The position numbers and the translations under genes were made by a program. Below the pieces are notes generated by a model, which worked only from the letters and a program-made list of their open reading frames with translations, ran no database searches and was not told where the DNA came from. A DNA stretch of 64,000 bases, from positions 1 to 64,000 of the forward strand of contig DASXML010000086.1 of the NCBI GenBank assembly GCA_036495715.1, read 5' to 3'. The DNA comes from Scandinavium sp036495715 (GTDB taxonomy: Bacteria > Pseudomonadota > Gammaproteobacteria > Enterobacterales > Enterobacteriaceae). Position 1 is the stretch's first letter; every line of letters begins with the position of its first letter. Shown here piece by piece: positions 34,607 to 42,840 of the stretch.

Positions 34607-35283
34607 TGCAATTCCTGAATATGTTCTTCTTTGACATCTACCCGTACATTGCTGGCGCCGTTTTCCTCGTCGGCAGTTGGTTGCGCTATGACTACGGTCA
34701 GTACACCTGGCGTGCGGGCTCCAGCCAAATGCTGGACAAGAAAGGCATGAACCTGGCGTCAAACTTGTTCCATCTCGGGATCCTCGGCGTCTTTGCGGGT
34801 CACTTCCTCGGGATGCTGACGCCGCACTGGATGTACGAATCGTTCCTGCCGCTGGAAGTGAAACAGAAAATGGCTATGTTTGGCGGCGGTGCGGCTGGTC
34901 TGATGTGCCTGGTCGGTGGTGTGCTGCTGCTGAAACGTCGTCTGTTCAACCCGCGTGTGCGTGCGACCACGACGGGCGCTGATATTCTGGTGCTCTCTGT
35001 ATTGGTCATTCAGTGTGCGTTGGGTCTGCTGACCATTCCGTTCTCTGCTCAGCATATGGACGGCAGCGAAATGATGAAACTGGTCGGTTGGGCGCAGTCT
35101 GTCGTGACGTTCCACGGTGGCGCCTCTGCGTACCTGGATGGCGTTGCGTTCATCTTCCGCGTGCATCTGGTGCTCGGTATGACGCTGTTCCTGCTATTCC
35201 CGTTCTCACGCCTGGTGCATATCTGGAGCGTGCCGGTGGAATACCTGACGCGCAAATACCAGATTGTTCGCGCACGCCGTTAA
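34606..35283 (+). CDS. narI: Respiratory nitrate reductase A, gamma subunit (cytochrome b)
   Basis: A 225-residue inner-membrane subunit with five predicted helices. It binds two b haems through conserved His residues (for example in LFHLGILGVFAGHFLGM and later HLVLGMTLFLLFPFSRLVHIW). It oxidises quinol and passes electrons to NarH, contributing to the proton gradient. It is the last nar gene and is followed by a strong terminator. Confidence 0.99.
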   Translation: MQFLNMFFFDIYPYIAGAVFLVGSWLRYDYGQYTWRAGSSQMLDKKGMNLASNLFHLGILGVFAGHFLGMLTPHWMYESFLPLEVKQKMAMFGGGAAGLMCLVGGVLLLKRRLFNPRVRATTTGADILVLSVLVIQCALGLLTIPFSAQHMDGSEMMKLVGWAQSVVTFHGGASAYLDGVAFIFRVHLVLGMTLFLLFPFSRLVHIWSVPVEYLTRKYQIVRARR

Positions 35284-35305
35284 CGCTCGCGTTCTCTGTT
35301 CAAAG

Positions 35306-35329
35306 CCCCGCTGATGCGGGGTTTTTTTT
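35306..35329 (+). terminator. Terminator of narGHJI
   Basis: A CCCCGC / GCGGGG stem with a TGAT loop and T8 tail lies 22 bases past the narI stop. Confidence 0.95.
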
Positions 35330-35349
35330 GCACCGTTGGTAACAGATTG

Positions 35350-35382
35350 CCCGGTGGTGGCTGTGCCTGGCTGGGCCTACGT
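35350..35382. repeat. REP-like element
   Basis: TGCCCGGTGGTGGCTGTGCC followed by TGGGCCTAC has the shape of a degenerate enterobacterial REP unit. It lies between the nar terminator and the tyr repeat array. Confidence 0.4.
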
Positions 35383-35454
35383 GAGCGTATTTACGCTTAT
35401 TTGATGGACTTTTCGTTGTAGCCCCGGGGGGATGGCGCGATCGACGGCCACATT

Positions 35455-35879
35455 GGTCGACGCTTCTCATCCTTCCCTGTATGGAGAAAAGTGTGGAATT
35501 GATGCTGAAGTTTAGTTTGGAGTTTTATAAGAGATGGTGGCGGGGGAAGGATTACTCGGCGCAAGCGCCTCGCCCTTCGGGCCGTTACCTGCGGCAACGC
35601 TTTCTCGCTGCGCTCGAATCGAACCTTGGTCGACGCTTCTCATCCTTCCCTGTATGGAGAAAAATGGGCATTGATGCTGAAGTTTAGTTTGGCGTTTTAT
35701 AAGAGATGGTGGCGGGGGAAGGATTACTCGGCGCAAGCGCCTCGCCCTTCGGGTCGTCGCCTGCGGCAACGCTTTCTCGCTGCGCTCGAATCGAACCTTG
35801 GTCGAAGTTTCTCATCCTTCCCTGTATGGAGAAAAATGGGGCATTGATGCTGAAGTTTAGTTTAGAGTTTTATAAGAGA
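35455..35879 (-). repeat. tRNA-Tyr-derived tandem repeat array (RtT-like)
   Basis: Two full units (35535-35706, 172 bp; 35707-35879, 173 bp) and a partial unit from about 35455 to 35534 lie 3' of the tRNA-Tyr genes in their direction of transcription. Each unit contains a copy of the tRNA-Tyr 3' end (plus strand TGGTGGCGGGGGAAGGATT), then a 65-nt GC-rich insert, then TCGAACCTT, then about 80 nt of unique repeat. E. coli tyrT is likewise followed by 178-bp repeats with a tRNA 3' end (RtT RNA). The insert here is distinctive and also breaks a tRNA copy at 36209-36275. Confidence 0.85.
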
Positions 35880-35964
<85 letters not shown>

Positions 35965-36010
35965 AGGGGTTGGTACTGATTGAGCGTGGTGCTGCTAGCG
36001 TATTGTTTGA

Positions 36011-36095
36011 TGGTGGCGGGGGAAGGATTCGAACCTTCGAAGTCGATGACGACAGATTTACAGTCTGCTCCCTTTGGCCGCTCGGGAACCCCGCC
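36011..36095 (-). tRNA. tyrT: tRNA-Tyr (GTA), second copy
   Basis: An 85-nt tRNA identical to the distal copy except for one base in the anticodon stem (TCTGT for TCTGC), which turns a G-C pair into G-U. Anticodon GTA and encoded CCA are intact. It is separated from the distal copy by 46 bases and transcribed from the promoter near 36323. Confidence 0.97.
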
Positions 36096-36135
36096 AGGGG
36101 TATTACACTACGCTATGGTTTTTCAGTAGCGGGAA

Positions 36136-36275
36136 GGATTATTCGGAACTAAAGTTCCTCACCCTTCGGGCCGTTGCCTTTGGCAACGTTCTCTCGCTAA
36201 CGCTCGAGTCGAACCTTGAAGTCGATGACGGCAGATTTGCAGTCAGCTCCCTTATGATCGCTCGGGAACCCCGCC
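36136..36275 (-). pseudogene. Broken promoter-proximal tRNA-Tyr copy with an insert in the T-arm
   Basis: On the minus strand, tRNA-Tyr sequence runs from 36275 (GGCGGGGTTCCCGAGCG) to about 36209, but the D-loop has changed bases and one extra base, the anticodon reads GCA instead of GTA, and the anticodon stem has a mismatch. In the T-loop, after GGTTCGA, a 68-nt GC-rich element intervenes (36141-36208) before a tRNA 3'-end-like AATCCTTCCCGC. It cannot fold as a normal tRNA. It is the first copy after the promoter, so it is transcribed. Confidence 0.85.
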
Positions 36276-36322
36276 AGGGGTAATGCTTTTACTAGCCAGC
36301 TCCCTTTTGGGAAGCGGGGCGC

Positions 36323-36350
36323 ATCATATCAAATGACGCGCCGCTGTAAA
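36323..36350 (-). promoter_or_regulatory. tyrT promoter
   Basis: On the minus strand, -35 TTTACA (36350-36345), a 16-base spacer and -10 TATGAT (36328-36323) are followed by the GC-rich discriminator GCGCCCCGC. This is essentially the E. coli tyrT promoter, which is under stringent (ppGpp/DksA) and Fis control. Confidence 0.95.
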
Positions 36351-36428
36351 GACTTCCTTTCAGTAAAATGAACCGTTTGCGTACTTTTTACCCGTAACGT
36401 TTAAAAGGGCTGCAACGGTCATTCTGCC

Positions 36429-37271
36429 TTACAGAATAATGGTCCGGTTACCGTAAACGAACACACGTTGAGCGAGGACCTGGTATAATGCGCGACTGAG
36501 CACATTTTTTTCAACGTCGCGACCGGCACGCATCATGTCTTCTGCAGTGTAGGTGTGATCGACGTGAATAACGTCCTGCATAATGATGGGACCTTCATCC
36601 AGATTGTCATTCACATAGTGCGCTGTTGCACCGATGATTTTGACTCCACGATCGTACGCCTGTTGATACGGACGAGCGCCGATGAACGCAGGCAGGAACG
36701 AATGATGAATATTGATGATTTTGTTCGGGAAACGCAAAACAAATTCAGGCGTAAGAACACGCATGTATTTCGCCAGCACCACGTAGTCCGGCTGGTACGC
36801 GTCGATAGCATCCGCCATCAGTGCGTCATGCTCTTCGCGGGTGTGCCCTTCGTGACTGACCAGTTCAAACGGCACGTCGAATTTTTCGACCAGCGAGCGC
36901 AGCGTGTCGTGATTACCGATAACGGCGGCGATGTCTATATCAAGGCCGCCGTAATTGGCTTTCATTAACAGATCACCCAAACAGTGCGCTTCTTTGGTCA
37001 CCAGAATCACAACACGGCGACGGCCGGCAGGCGTCAGCTCGCGTATGGAACCTTCAGGCAATGCACCGTCAAGATCGGCCAGCAGCGTGGAGTCGTTGAA
37101 GATGCCTTCAAGCTCGGTACGCATGAAGAAACGGCCGGTACGGTGATCGACGAATTCATTGTTCTGCACGATGTTCAGCTCGTGCTTGTAGCAAATATTG
37201 GTAATACGTGCGATCAGCCCTTTTTGATCCGGGCAGATGGTACGCAACACTTTACGTTGTAATGAGTGCAT
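36429..37271 (-). CDS. purU: Formyltetrahydrofolate deformylase
   Basis: A 280-residue enzyme that hydrolyses 10-formyl-THF to formate and THF, supplying formate to PurT. An N-terminal ACT domain (LRTICPDQKGLIARITNICYKH) precedes a formyltransferase-fold catalytic domain with NIHHSFLPAFIGARPY and GATAHYVNDNLDEGPII, holding the catalytic Asn, His and Asp. ATG 37271 gives the E. coli length and N-terminus MHSLQRKVLRT; extra upstream residues are not conserved. It is upstream of the tyr locus on the same strand. Confidence 0.98.
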   Translation of the reverse strand: MHSLQRKVLRTICPDQKGLIARITNICYKHELNIVQNNEFVDHRTGRFFMRTELEGIFNDSTLLADLDGALPEGSIRELTPAGRRRVVILVTKEAHCLGDLLMKANYGGLDIDIAAVIGNHDTLRSLVEKFDVPFELVSHEGHTREEHDALMADAIDAYQPDYVVLAKYMRVLTPEFVLRFPNKIINIHHSFLPAFIGARPYQQAYDRGVKIIGATAHYVNDNLDEGPIIMQDVIHVDHTYTAEDMMRAGRDVEKNVLSRALYQVLAQRVFVYGNRTIIL

Positions 37272-37321
37272 TGCGGGGGAAATCCTGTTGAGGTGTTTGC
37301 TGTTTCTGTGTGGCGGCGTGA

Positions 37322-37777
37322 CTAACCGCAACACTTTTTAAATTTTATACCCGAGCCGCAAGGGCAGGGGTCGTTACGACCAATGAGTGGACGTGTACCA
37401 TCAATATAATACCATTGTCCATTTTCTTTTAAGAATCTTGAACGCTCAATCAGGGCGCTACTCTTGCTATGTTCACAAAAGCGAGCCACAAAACTGACAT
37501 AGCCTTCATCTGGGCTCTTGCCGTCATCGGCGGCGAAAATTGTCAGGCCGAGCCATTCCGTTCCCGTGACGCTTTTTTCCAGGTCTGAACGAAATGCCTG
37601 AGGCTCACAGGATGGGTGCCAGGTTTTTATCAGGTAATCTGTGTCCTGCATCACAAAGGCGCTATAGCGCGAACGCATGAGTTGTGATGGCGTCGGCGCA
37701 AGCTCGGCACCAGAAAGATAACGCTGGCAACATAGGCTATACTCCTGTGCGCTGCCGCAGGGGCAAAGTGAATGCAT
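37322..37777 (-). CDS. ychJ: SEC-C motif protein YchJ
   Basis: A 151-residue protein with a SEC-C zinc motif at each end: CPCGSAQEYSLCC (residues 4-16) and DPCPCGSGIKFKKCC at the C-terminus. Between them is an NTF2-like domain (MRSRYSAFVMQDTDYLIKTWH). The function is unknown; SEC-C motifs bind zinc and often mediate protein contact. ATG 37777 has AGAGAGGC upstream and matches E. coli YchJ. Confidence 0.95.
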   Translation of the reverse strand: MHSLCPCGSAQEYSLCCQRYLSGAELAPTPSQLMRSRYSAFVMQDTDYLIKTWHPSCEPQAFRSDLEKSVTGTEWLGLTIFAADDGKSPDEGYVSFVARFCEHSKSSALIERSRFLKENGQWYYIDGTRPLIGRNDPCPCGSGIKFKKCCG

Positions 37778-37889
37778 AAATGCCTCTCTGAAGGTCTTAA
37801 AAGAAAGGCGCAACTGCGCCGGCGGCGATTATGTTAACTGAGCGGTGGCAATGTTGCTACGTTGGGAATGGGGTTCAGTACCATCAGGA

Positions 37890-38801
37890 ATGAGAAAGCT
37901 TAAAATTGGTTTAGCCCTGGGTTCAGGCGCGGCGCGAGGATGGTCACACATCGGCGTCATTAAAGCGCTACAGAAGATGGGCGTCGAGATTGATATCGTG
38001 GCAGGGTGTTCCATCGGTTCGCTGGTGGGCGCGGCGTACGCATGTGATCGATTACCCCTTCTTGAAAAATGGGTCTGCTCATTCAATTCGTGGGACGTTT
38101 TACGTCTGATGGATCTCTCCTGGCGACGCGGCGGGTTATTACGCGGTGAACGTGTGTTTAATCATTTCCGCCATCTCATTCCTGTCGACAACATCGAATC
38201 CTGCGAGCGGCGCTTTGCTACTGTCGCGACCAATCTGAGTACCGGTCGTGAATTGTGGTTCACGGAAGGCGATCTGCATCTTGCCGTGCGCGCGTCCTGT
38301 AGCATCCCGGGTTTAATGTCTCCCGTCATGCATAATGGTTATTGGCTTGTGGATGGTGCGGTTGTGAACCCGGTGCCGGTTTCGCTCACTCGTGCGCTCG
38401 GTGCAGATATTGTGATTGCTGTCGATTTACAGCATGACGCGCATTTAATGCAACAAGACTTGTTGTCCGTGAACCTTCAGCCCGATCCACAGTCTTTAGA
38501 AAGTGATGAGTCGCTTAGCTGGCACGAACGTTTTCGCGCAAGGCTAGGGCGGATAACATCGCGCCGGACGGCAATCACCCCTACGGCTATGGAGATCATG
38601 ACGACCTCTATTCAGGTGCTGGAAAACCGATTGAAGCGCAACCGTATGGCTGGCGACCCGCCTGATATTCTGTTGCAACCTTTTTGCCCACAGATCTCTA
38701 CGCTCGATTTTCACCGCGCACCCGCAGCCATTGCCGCAGGACAATTGTCGGTTGAGAAAAAAATGGACGAACTTTTACCGTTAGTCCGCAGCCAGGGTTA
38801 G
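37890..38801 (+). CDS. rssA: Patatin-like protein RssA
   Basis: A 303-residue patatin-like phospholipase-family protein. It has the oxyanion-hole glycine-rich stretch ALGSGAARG, the nucleophile elbow GCSIG and the catalytic Asp in DGAVVN, so the Ser-Asp dyad is intact. Its substrate is unknown. ATG 37890 gives the E. coli start MRKxKIGLALG, but the AGGA lies directly against it, so an upstream in-frame start is possible. rssB follows by 89 bases. Confidence 0.95.
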   Translation: MRKLKIGLALGSGAARGWSHIGVIKALQKMGVEIDIVAGCSIGSLVGAAYACDRLPLLEKWVCSFNSWDVLRLMDLSWRRGGLLRGERVFNHFRHLIPVDNIESCERRFATVATNLSTGRELWFTEGDLHLAVRASCSIPGLMSPVMHNGYWLVDGAVVNPVPVSLTRALGADIVIAVDLQHDAHLMQQDLLSVNLQPDPQSLESDESLSWHERFRARLGRITSRRTAITPTAMEIMTTSIQVLENRLKRNRMAGDPPDILLQPFCPQISTLDFHRAPAAIAAGQLSVEKKMDELLPLVRSQG

Positions 38802-38890
38802 GGCATTTTTCGATTACTTCAGCAAAATCTGACAGGCGATAGCACGAATAGCGTGCCACTATTTACTTACCGTCTGCCAGGGGAGATATC

Positions 38891-39904
38891 ATGACGCAGC
38901 CATTGGCGGGAAAACAGATTCTTATCGTCGAGGACGAACCGGTTTTCCGCTCACTGTTAGATTCGTGGTTTTCATCGCTAGGCGCAGAAACTGTCCTGGC
39001 TGATGACGGTGTGGATGCCCTGGACAAAATGGCAGCGTTTGTTCCCGATCTGATGATTTGTGATATCGCCATGCCCAGAATGAATGGCCTTAAGTTGGTA
39101 GAATTTCTGCGCAATAGTGGAAATCAGATGCCGATCCTGGTTATCTCTGCGACTGAAAATATGGCGGATATCGCTAAAGCGCTACGACTGGGCGTGCAGG
39201 ATGTACTGCTCAAACCGGTCAAAGATCTCAATCGCCTGCGTGAAACCGTTTTCGCCTGCCTGTACCCCAATATGTTCAACTCCCGCGTTGAAGAAGAAGA
39301 ACGATTATTTGAAGACTGGGATGCGCTGGTCAGTAATCCTCCCGCTGCGGCGAAATTACTGCAAGAGCTTCAACCGCCAGTACAGCAAGTTATTTCTCAA
39401 TGCCGGATACATTATCGCCAGTTGGTCTCGGCGGAGACTCCCGGGTTGGTGCTCGATATAGCACCACTTTCGGAGAAAGATCTGGCCTTTTATTGTTTAG
39501 ACGTGACGCGTGCGGGTGATAATGGCGTTTTAGCCGCACTTTTATTGCGTGCTTTATTTAACGGCTTGTTACAAGAGCAACTCGCACATGAAGGGCAACG
39601 CCTTCCTGAATTAGGCAGTTTGCTAAAACAGGTCAATCAATTGTTGCGGCAGGCCAATTTGCCTGGACAATTTCCGCTGTTGGTCGGGTATTACCATAGC
39701 GGAATAAAAAACCTTATCCTTGTGTCCGCCGGTCTTAACGGATCGCTTAACACCGGTGAGCATCAAATACAAATCAGTAATGGTGTCCCATTGGGGACCT
39801 TAGGTAATACTTATTTAAACCAAATCAGCCAACGCTGCGAATCCTGGCAGTGCCAAATTTGGGGCGCTGGCGGACGCTTACGCTTAATGTTGTCTGCGGA
39901 ATGA
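38891..39904 (+). CDS. rssB: RpoS-degradation adaptor RssB
   Basis: A 337-residue response-regulator-like protein that binds sigma S and delivers it to ClpXP. The receiver domain holds the phospho-acceptor Asp in LMICDIAMPRMNG (residue 58). The C-terminal part is the phosphatase-like (PP2C-fold) domain without catalytic residues. AGGGGAG lies about 9 nt before ATG 38891. It follows rssA, as in E. coli. Confidence 0.97.
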   Translation: MTQPLAGKQILIVEDEPVFRSLLDSWFSSLGAETVLADDGVDALDKMAAFVPDLMICDIAMPRMNGLKLVEFLRNSGNQMPILVISATENMADIAKALRLGVQDVLLKPVKDLNRLRETVFACLYPNMFNSRVEEEERLFEDWDALVSNPPAAAKLLQELQPPVQQVISQCRIHYRQLVSAETPGLVLDIAPLSEKDLAFYCLDVTRAGDNGVLAALLLRALFNGLLQEQLAHEGQRLPELGSLLKQVNQLLRQANLPGQFPLLVGYYHSGIKNLILVSAGLNGSLNTGEHQIQISNGVPLGTLGNTYLNQISQRCESWQCQIWGAGGRLRLMLSAE

Positions 39905-40102
39905 ACAATTAGCCTGAATCCAGGGATAATGCTGTCTCGGCTTTCAGACGGTGGTGGTACTATCAGCGGGATTTTTACGTAAAAATCCTAATTCAAGGTT
40001 AACGTGTCCTTTTCAGACCAGATTGAGCAAGCGGTACTGATATACTCAACGCGTTATTAATTAACGAGCACGTTCAAAAGTTGAACAGTTCAGGAGATTT
40101 CA

Positions 40103-41011
40103 ATGGCTGCATTAAATTCGAAAGTCACTAAGGCCGTAATCCCAGTCGCGGGATTGGGTACCAGGATGTTGCCCGCCACTAAAGCGATTCCTAAGGAAAT
40201 GCTGCCGCTGGTCGACAAGCCATTAATTCAGTATGTTGTTAATGAATGTATCGCAGCAGGCATTACTGAAATTGTATTGGTGACCCACTCTTCAAAAAAT
40301 TCAATTGAAAACCACTTCGATACCAGTTTCGAACTGGAAGCGATGCTGGAAAAACGCGTTAAGCGCCAGCTGCTGGAAGAGGTTCAGTCTATTTGTCCGC
40401 CGCACGTGACCATCATGCAGGTCCGTCAGGGTCTGGCAAAAGGTCTTGGTCATGCCGTATTGTGCGCGCACCCCGTTGTCGGTGATGAGCCTGTTGCGGT
40501 AATTCTGCCCGACGTGATCCTTGATGAATATGAATCCGATCTGTCACGTGAAAATCTGGCAGAAATGATTAAGCGTTTTGATGAAACAGGTGCCAGCCAG
40601 ATTATGGTTGAACCGGTTGAAGACGTAACTGCGTATGGCGTGGTGGACTGCAAAGGTGAAACCCTGAATGCGGGTGACAGCGTGCCAATGGTGGGTGTGG
40701 TTGAGAAACCAAAGGCTGATGCTGCGCCGTCTAACCTGGCTGTTGTAGGCCGCTATGTGCTGAGCGCTGAAATCTGGCCACTGCTGGCTAAGACGCCTCC
40801 GGGAGCGGGTGACGAGATTCAGCTAACCGATGCAATCGACATGCTGATCGAAAAAGAAACAGTAGAAGCCTACCATATGACCGGTAAGAGCCATGATTGT
40901 GGTAATAAACTGGGTTATATGCGTGCGTTTGTAGAATATGGCATTCGCCATAATTCGCTGGGTGCAGATTTTAAAGCCTGGCTGGAAGAAACAGTAGGTG
41001 TGAACAAGTAA
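40103..41011 (+). CDS. galU: UTP-glucose-1-phosphate uridylyltransferase
   Basis: A 302-residue enzyme that makes UDP-glucose for lipopolysaccharide core, osmoregulated glucans and galactose metabolism. The nucleotide-binding loop AGLGTRMLPATKAIPKEMLP is at residues 17-36, and VEKPKADAAPSNLAVVGRYVL is conserved. CAGGAG lies 8 nt before the ATG. A terminator-like hairpin follows at 41036. Confidence 0.99.
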   Translation: MAALNSKVTKAVIPVAGLGTRMLPATKAIPKEMLPLVDKPLIQYVVNECIAAGITEIVLVTHSSKNSIENHFDTSFELEAMLEKRVKRQLLEEVQSICPPHVTIMQVRQGLAKGLGHAVLCAHPVVGDEPVAVILPDVILDEYESDLSRENLAEMIKRFDETGASQIMVEPVEDVTAYGVVDCKGETLNAGDSVPMVGVVEKPKADAAPSNLAVVGRYVLSAEIWPLLAKTPPGAGDEIQLTDAIDMLIEKETVEAYHMTGKSHDCGNKLGYMRAFVEYGIRHNSLGADFKAWLEETVGVNK

Positions 41012-41035
41012 TTCGTTCATCTACTGTGTGACTAA

Positions 41036-41064
41036 CCGGGGTGCGGTATAGACCCTGGTTTTTT
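41036..41064 (+). terminator. Terminator of galU
   Basis: CCGGGGT pairs with ACCCTGG (one G-U) around a 9-base loop, followed by T6. It lies 25 bases after galU. Confidence 0.75.
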
Positions 41065-41126
41065 ATTGCCTGTCACAGGATGGGTTTTAAACTCTGCGAA
41101 GGTGACATGGTGCTCGATTTCAGGAT

Positions 41127-41155
41127 AAAAAAAATCCCGCAGGGCGGGATTTTTC
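41127..41155 (-). terminator. Terminator of hns
   Basis: An AAATCCCGC / GCGGGATTT stem with a 3-base loop and A/T-runs on both sides. On the minus strand it lies about 25 bases past the hns stop. Confidence 0.9.
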
Positions 41156-41179
41156 AGTTTTATAACCAATCAAGAAAGA

Positions 41180-41590
41180 TTAGAGCAAGAAATCGTCCAG
41201 TGATTTGCCTTGTTCATCCATTGCTTTTTTGATGATGGCTGGAGTACGGCCTTGGCCAGTCCAGGTTTTAGTTTCGCCGTTTTCGTCAACATAGCTATAT
41301 TTAGCTGGGCGAGCTGCACGCTTAGCTTTAGCACCTGATTTGCTTGCAGCAGCAATGCTGTTCAGCAGTTCATTTGGGTCAATGCCATCAGCGATCAGCA
41401 TTTCACGGTACTGTTGCAGTTTACGAGTGCGTTCTTCAACTTCAGCCGCTGCCGCATTTTCTTCTTCGCGACGTTCGTTAACAACAACTTCTAATTTTTC
41501 CAGCATTTCTTCAAGCGTTTCCAGAGTACATTCTCTTGCCTGCGCACGAAGAGTACGGATGTTGTTCAAAATTTTAAGTGCTTCGCTCAT
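41180..41590 (-). CDS. hns: Nucleoid-associated silencer H-NS
   Basis: A 136-residue xenogeneic silencer. The N-terminal coiled-coil oligomerisation domain spans residues 1-65 (SEALKILNNIRTLRAQARECTLETLEEMLEKL), and the C-terminal DNA-binding domain holds TWTGQGRTPAIIKKAMDEQGKSLDDFLL with the AT-hook-like QGR. It is nearly the same as E. coli H-NS. A minus-strand promoter candidate is TTGACT (41687-41682) with TATTGC (41665-41660), 16 bases apart. Confidence 0.99.
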   Translation of the reverse strand: MSEALKILNNIRTLRAQARECTLETLEEMLEKLEVVVNERREEENAAAAEVEERTRKLQQYREMLIADGIDPNELLNSIAAASKSGAKAKRAARPAKYSYVDENGETKTWTGQGRTPAIIKKAMDEQGKSLDDFLL

Positions 41591-42144
41591 TGTCGTATTC
41601 TCAAACTTATATTGTGGGGTGGTTTGTTGAGGTAATAATAGAGCCTTAATTTCAGATGTGCAATAGGGGGGATTGTAAGGAAGTCAAAATATCGTGTTAT
41701 TTAGAGATAATAATAAATAGATAAAGTTAAATTTTACGCGTTAGTTCACAGCCTGTGTGCTTATTGTTGTGCTGCAAACATAAGAACACCCTTACAAAGT
41801 ATGTCCTTTTTGCTGCATCGCCGTGGGTATATATCCGAAGAACTGAAATATCAGACATTCGTATTAGTTATGTTGAGGGGGAAAAACGCCCTCTATTCAA
41901 TAGAATCTGAATCATCACTGTACTAAACGCTTATGCAGCCAGGAGCGCATTTTTAAGGTGAAAAAATCGGGTGAGTCTTATGAAAAAGAGGACGGCATAA
42001 ACGTATCCGTTTGTAATTATAGATAAGTAGAACTTAATATTTCATGAAGAGTGTAATGGGCAACGCGTATCCGGCCGCTGAATTTGGCGGAGGATATGGT
42101 ACAATTCGTGCCGTTAAATCACGACGATCGGGGTGATGCTGCGA
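41591..42144. other. hns-tdk divergent intergenic region
   Basis: About 550 AT-rich bases with the regulatory regions of hns (left part) and tdk (right part). The 41700-42060 stretch has many A/T runs, as expected for H-NS autoregulation. A small hairpin GAGGG / CCCTC lies at about 41875-41893. No open frame with a good ribosome site and no RNA gene is evident. Confidence 0.6.
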
Positions 42145-42771
42145 ATGGCACAACTTTATTTTTACTACTCTGCAATGAACGCAGGGAAGTCGACAGCTTT
42201 GTTACAGTCTTCCTACAATTATCAAGAACGTGGGATGCGAGCGCTGGTTTATACCGCAGAAATTGATGACAGATTTGGTGCAGGAAAAGTGAGTTCACGT
42301 ATCGGGTTATCGTCGCCGGCAAAGCTCTTTAATCAGCAGACCTCTTTGTTTGACGATATCGCCGCAGAGAACACACGTGAGCCTATTCACTGCGTATTGG
42401 TTGATGAGAGCCAGTTCCTGACTCGGGACCAGGTTTACGCGTTGTCAGAGGTCGTAGACGAGCTGGATATTCCGGTGTTGTGCTATGGCCTGCGTACAGA
42501 TTTTCGCGGTGAGCTATTTATCGGCAGCCAATATTTGCTGTCATGGTCAGATAAATTGGTTGAATTAAAAACGATCTGCTTCTGTGGGCGTAAGGCCAGT
42601 ATGGTACTTCGACTTGATCAAGAAGGCCGTCCGTATAACGAAGGTGAGCAGGTGGTTATCGGCGGCAATGAGCGATATGTGTCTGTATGCCGTAAACATT
42701 ACAAGGAAGCGCTTCAGATTGGCTCCTTAAGTGCTATCCAGCAACGTGTCAGAGGCAAAATAGAAGAGTAA
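42145..42771 (+). CDS. tdk: Thymidine kinase
   Basis: A 208-residue type II thymidine kinase that phosphorylates thymidine and deoxyuridine in pyrimidine salvage. The P-loop SAMNAGKST is at residues 9-17, DESQFL (DExQ) near residue 88, and the zinc site uses ICFCGRKASM and a later CRKH. ATG 42145 with GGGGTG upstream gives the E. coli start MAQLYFYYSAMNAGKS. A terminator follows. Confidence 0.98.
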   Translation: MAQLYFYYSAMNAGKSTALLQSSYNYQERGMRALVYTAEIDDRFGAGKVSSRIGLSSPAKLFNQQTSLFDDIAAENTREPIHCVLVDESQFLTRDQVYALSEVVDELDIPVLCYGLRTDFRGELFIGSQYLLSWSDKLVELKTICFCGRKASMVLRLDQEGRPYNEGEQVVIGGNERYVSVCRKHYKEALQIGSLSAIQQRVRGKIEE

Positions 42772-42798
42772 ACCGTCGATTTTCCTTCTCACAGATAT

Positions 42799-42827
42799 AA
42801 AAAAACCCGCCATTTGGCGGGTTTTTT
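42799..42827. terminator. Bidirectional terminator between tdk and adhE
   Basis: An AAAAAACCCGCC / GGCGGGTTTTTT stem lies between the convergent tdk and adhE genes, with A- and T-tracts for both directions. Confidence 0.93.
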
Positions 42828-42840
42828 GTTAGCTTTTCAA

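Noticed and set aside
35455..35879. Possible CRISPR array or coding repeats in the tandem units
   Set aside because: The units are about 172 bp long, contain tRNA-Tyr 3' ends and lack short regular spacers, so this is a tRNA-derived array. The short frames across it differ between units and have no support.
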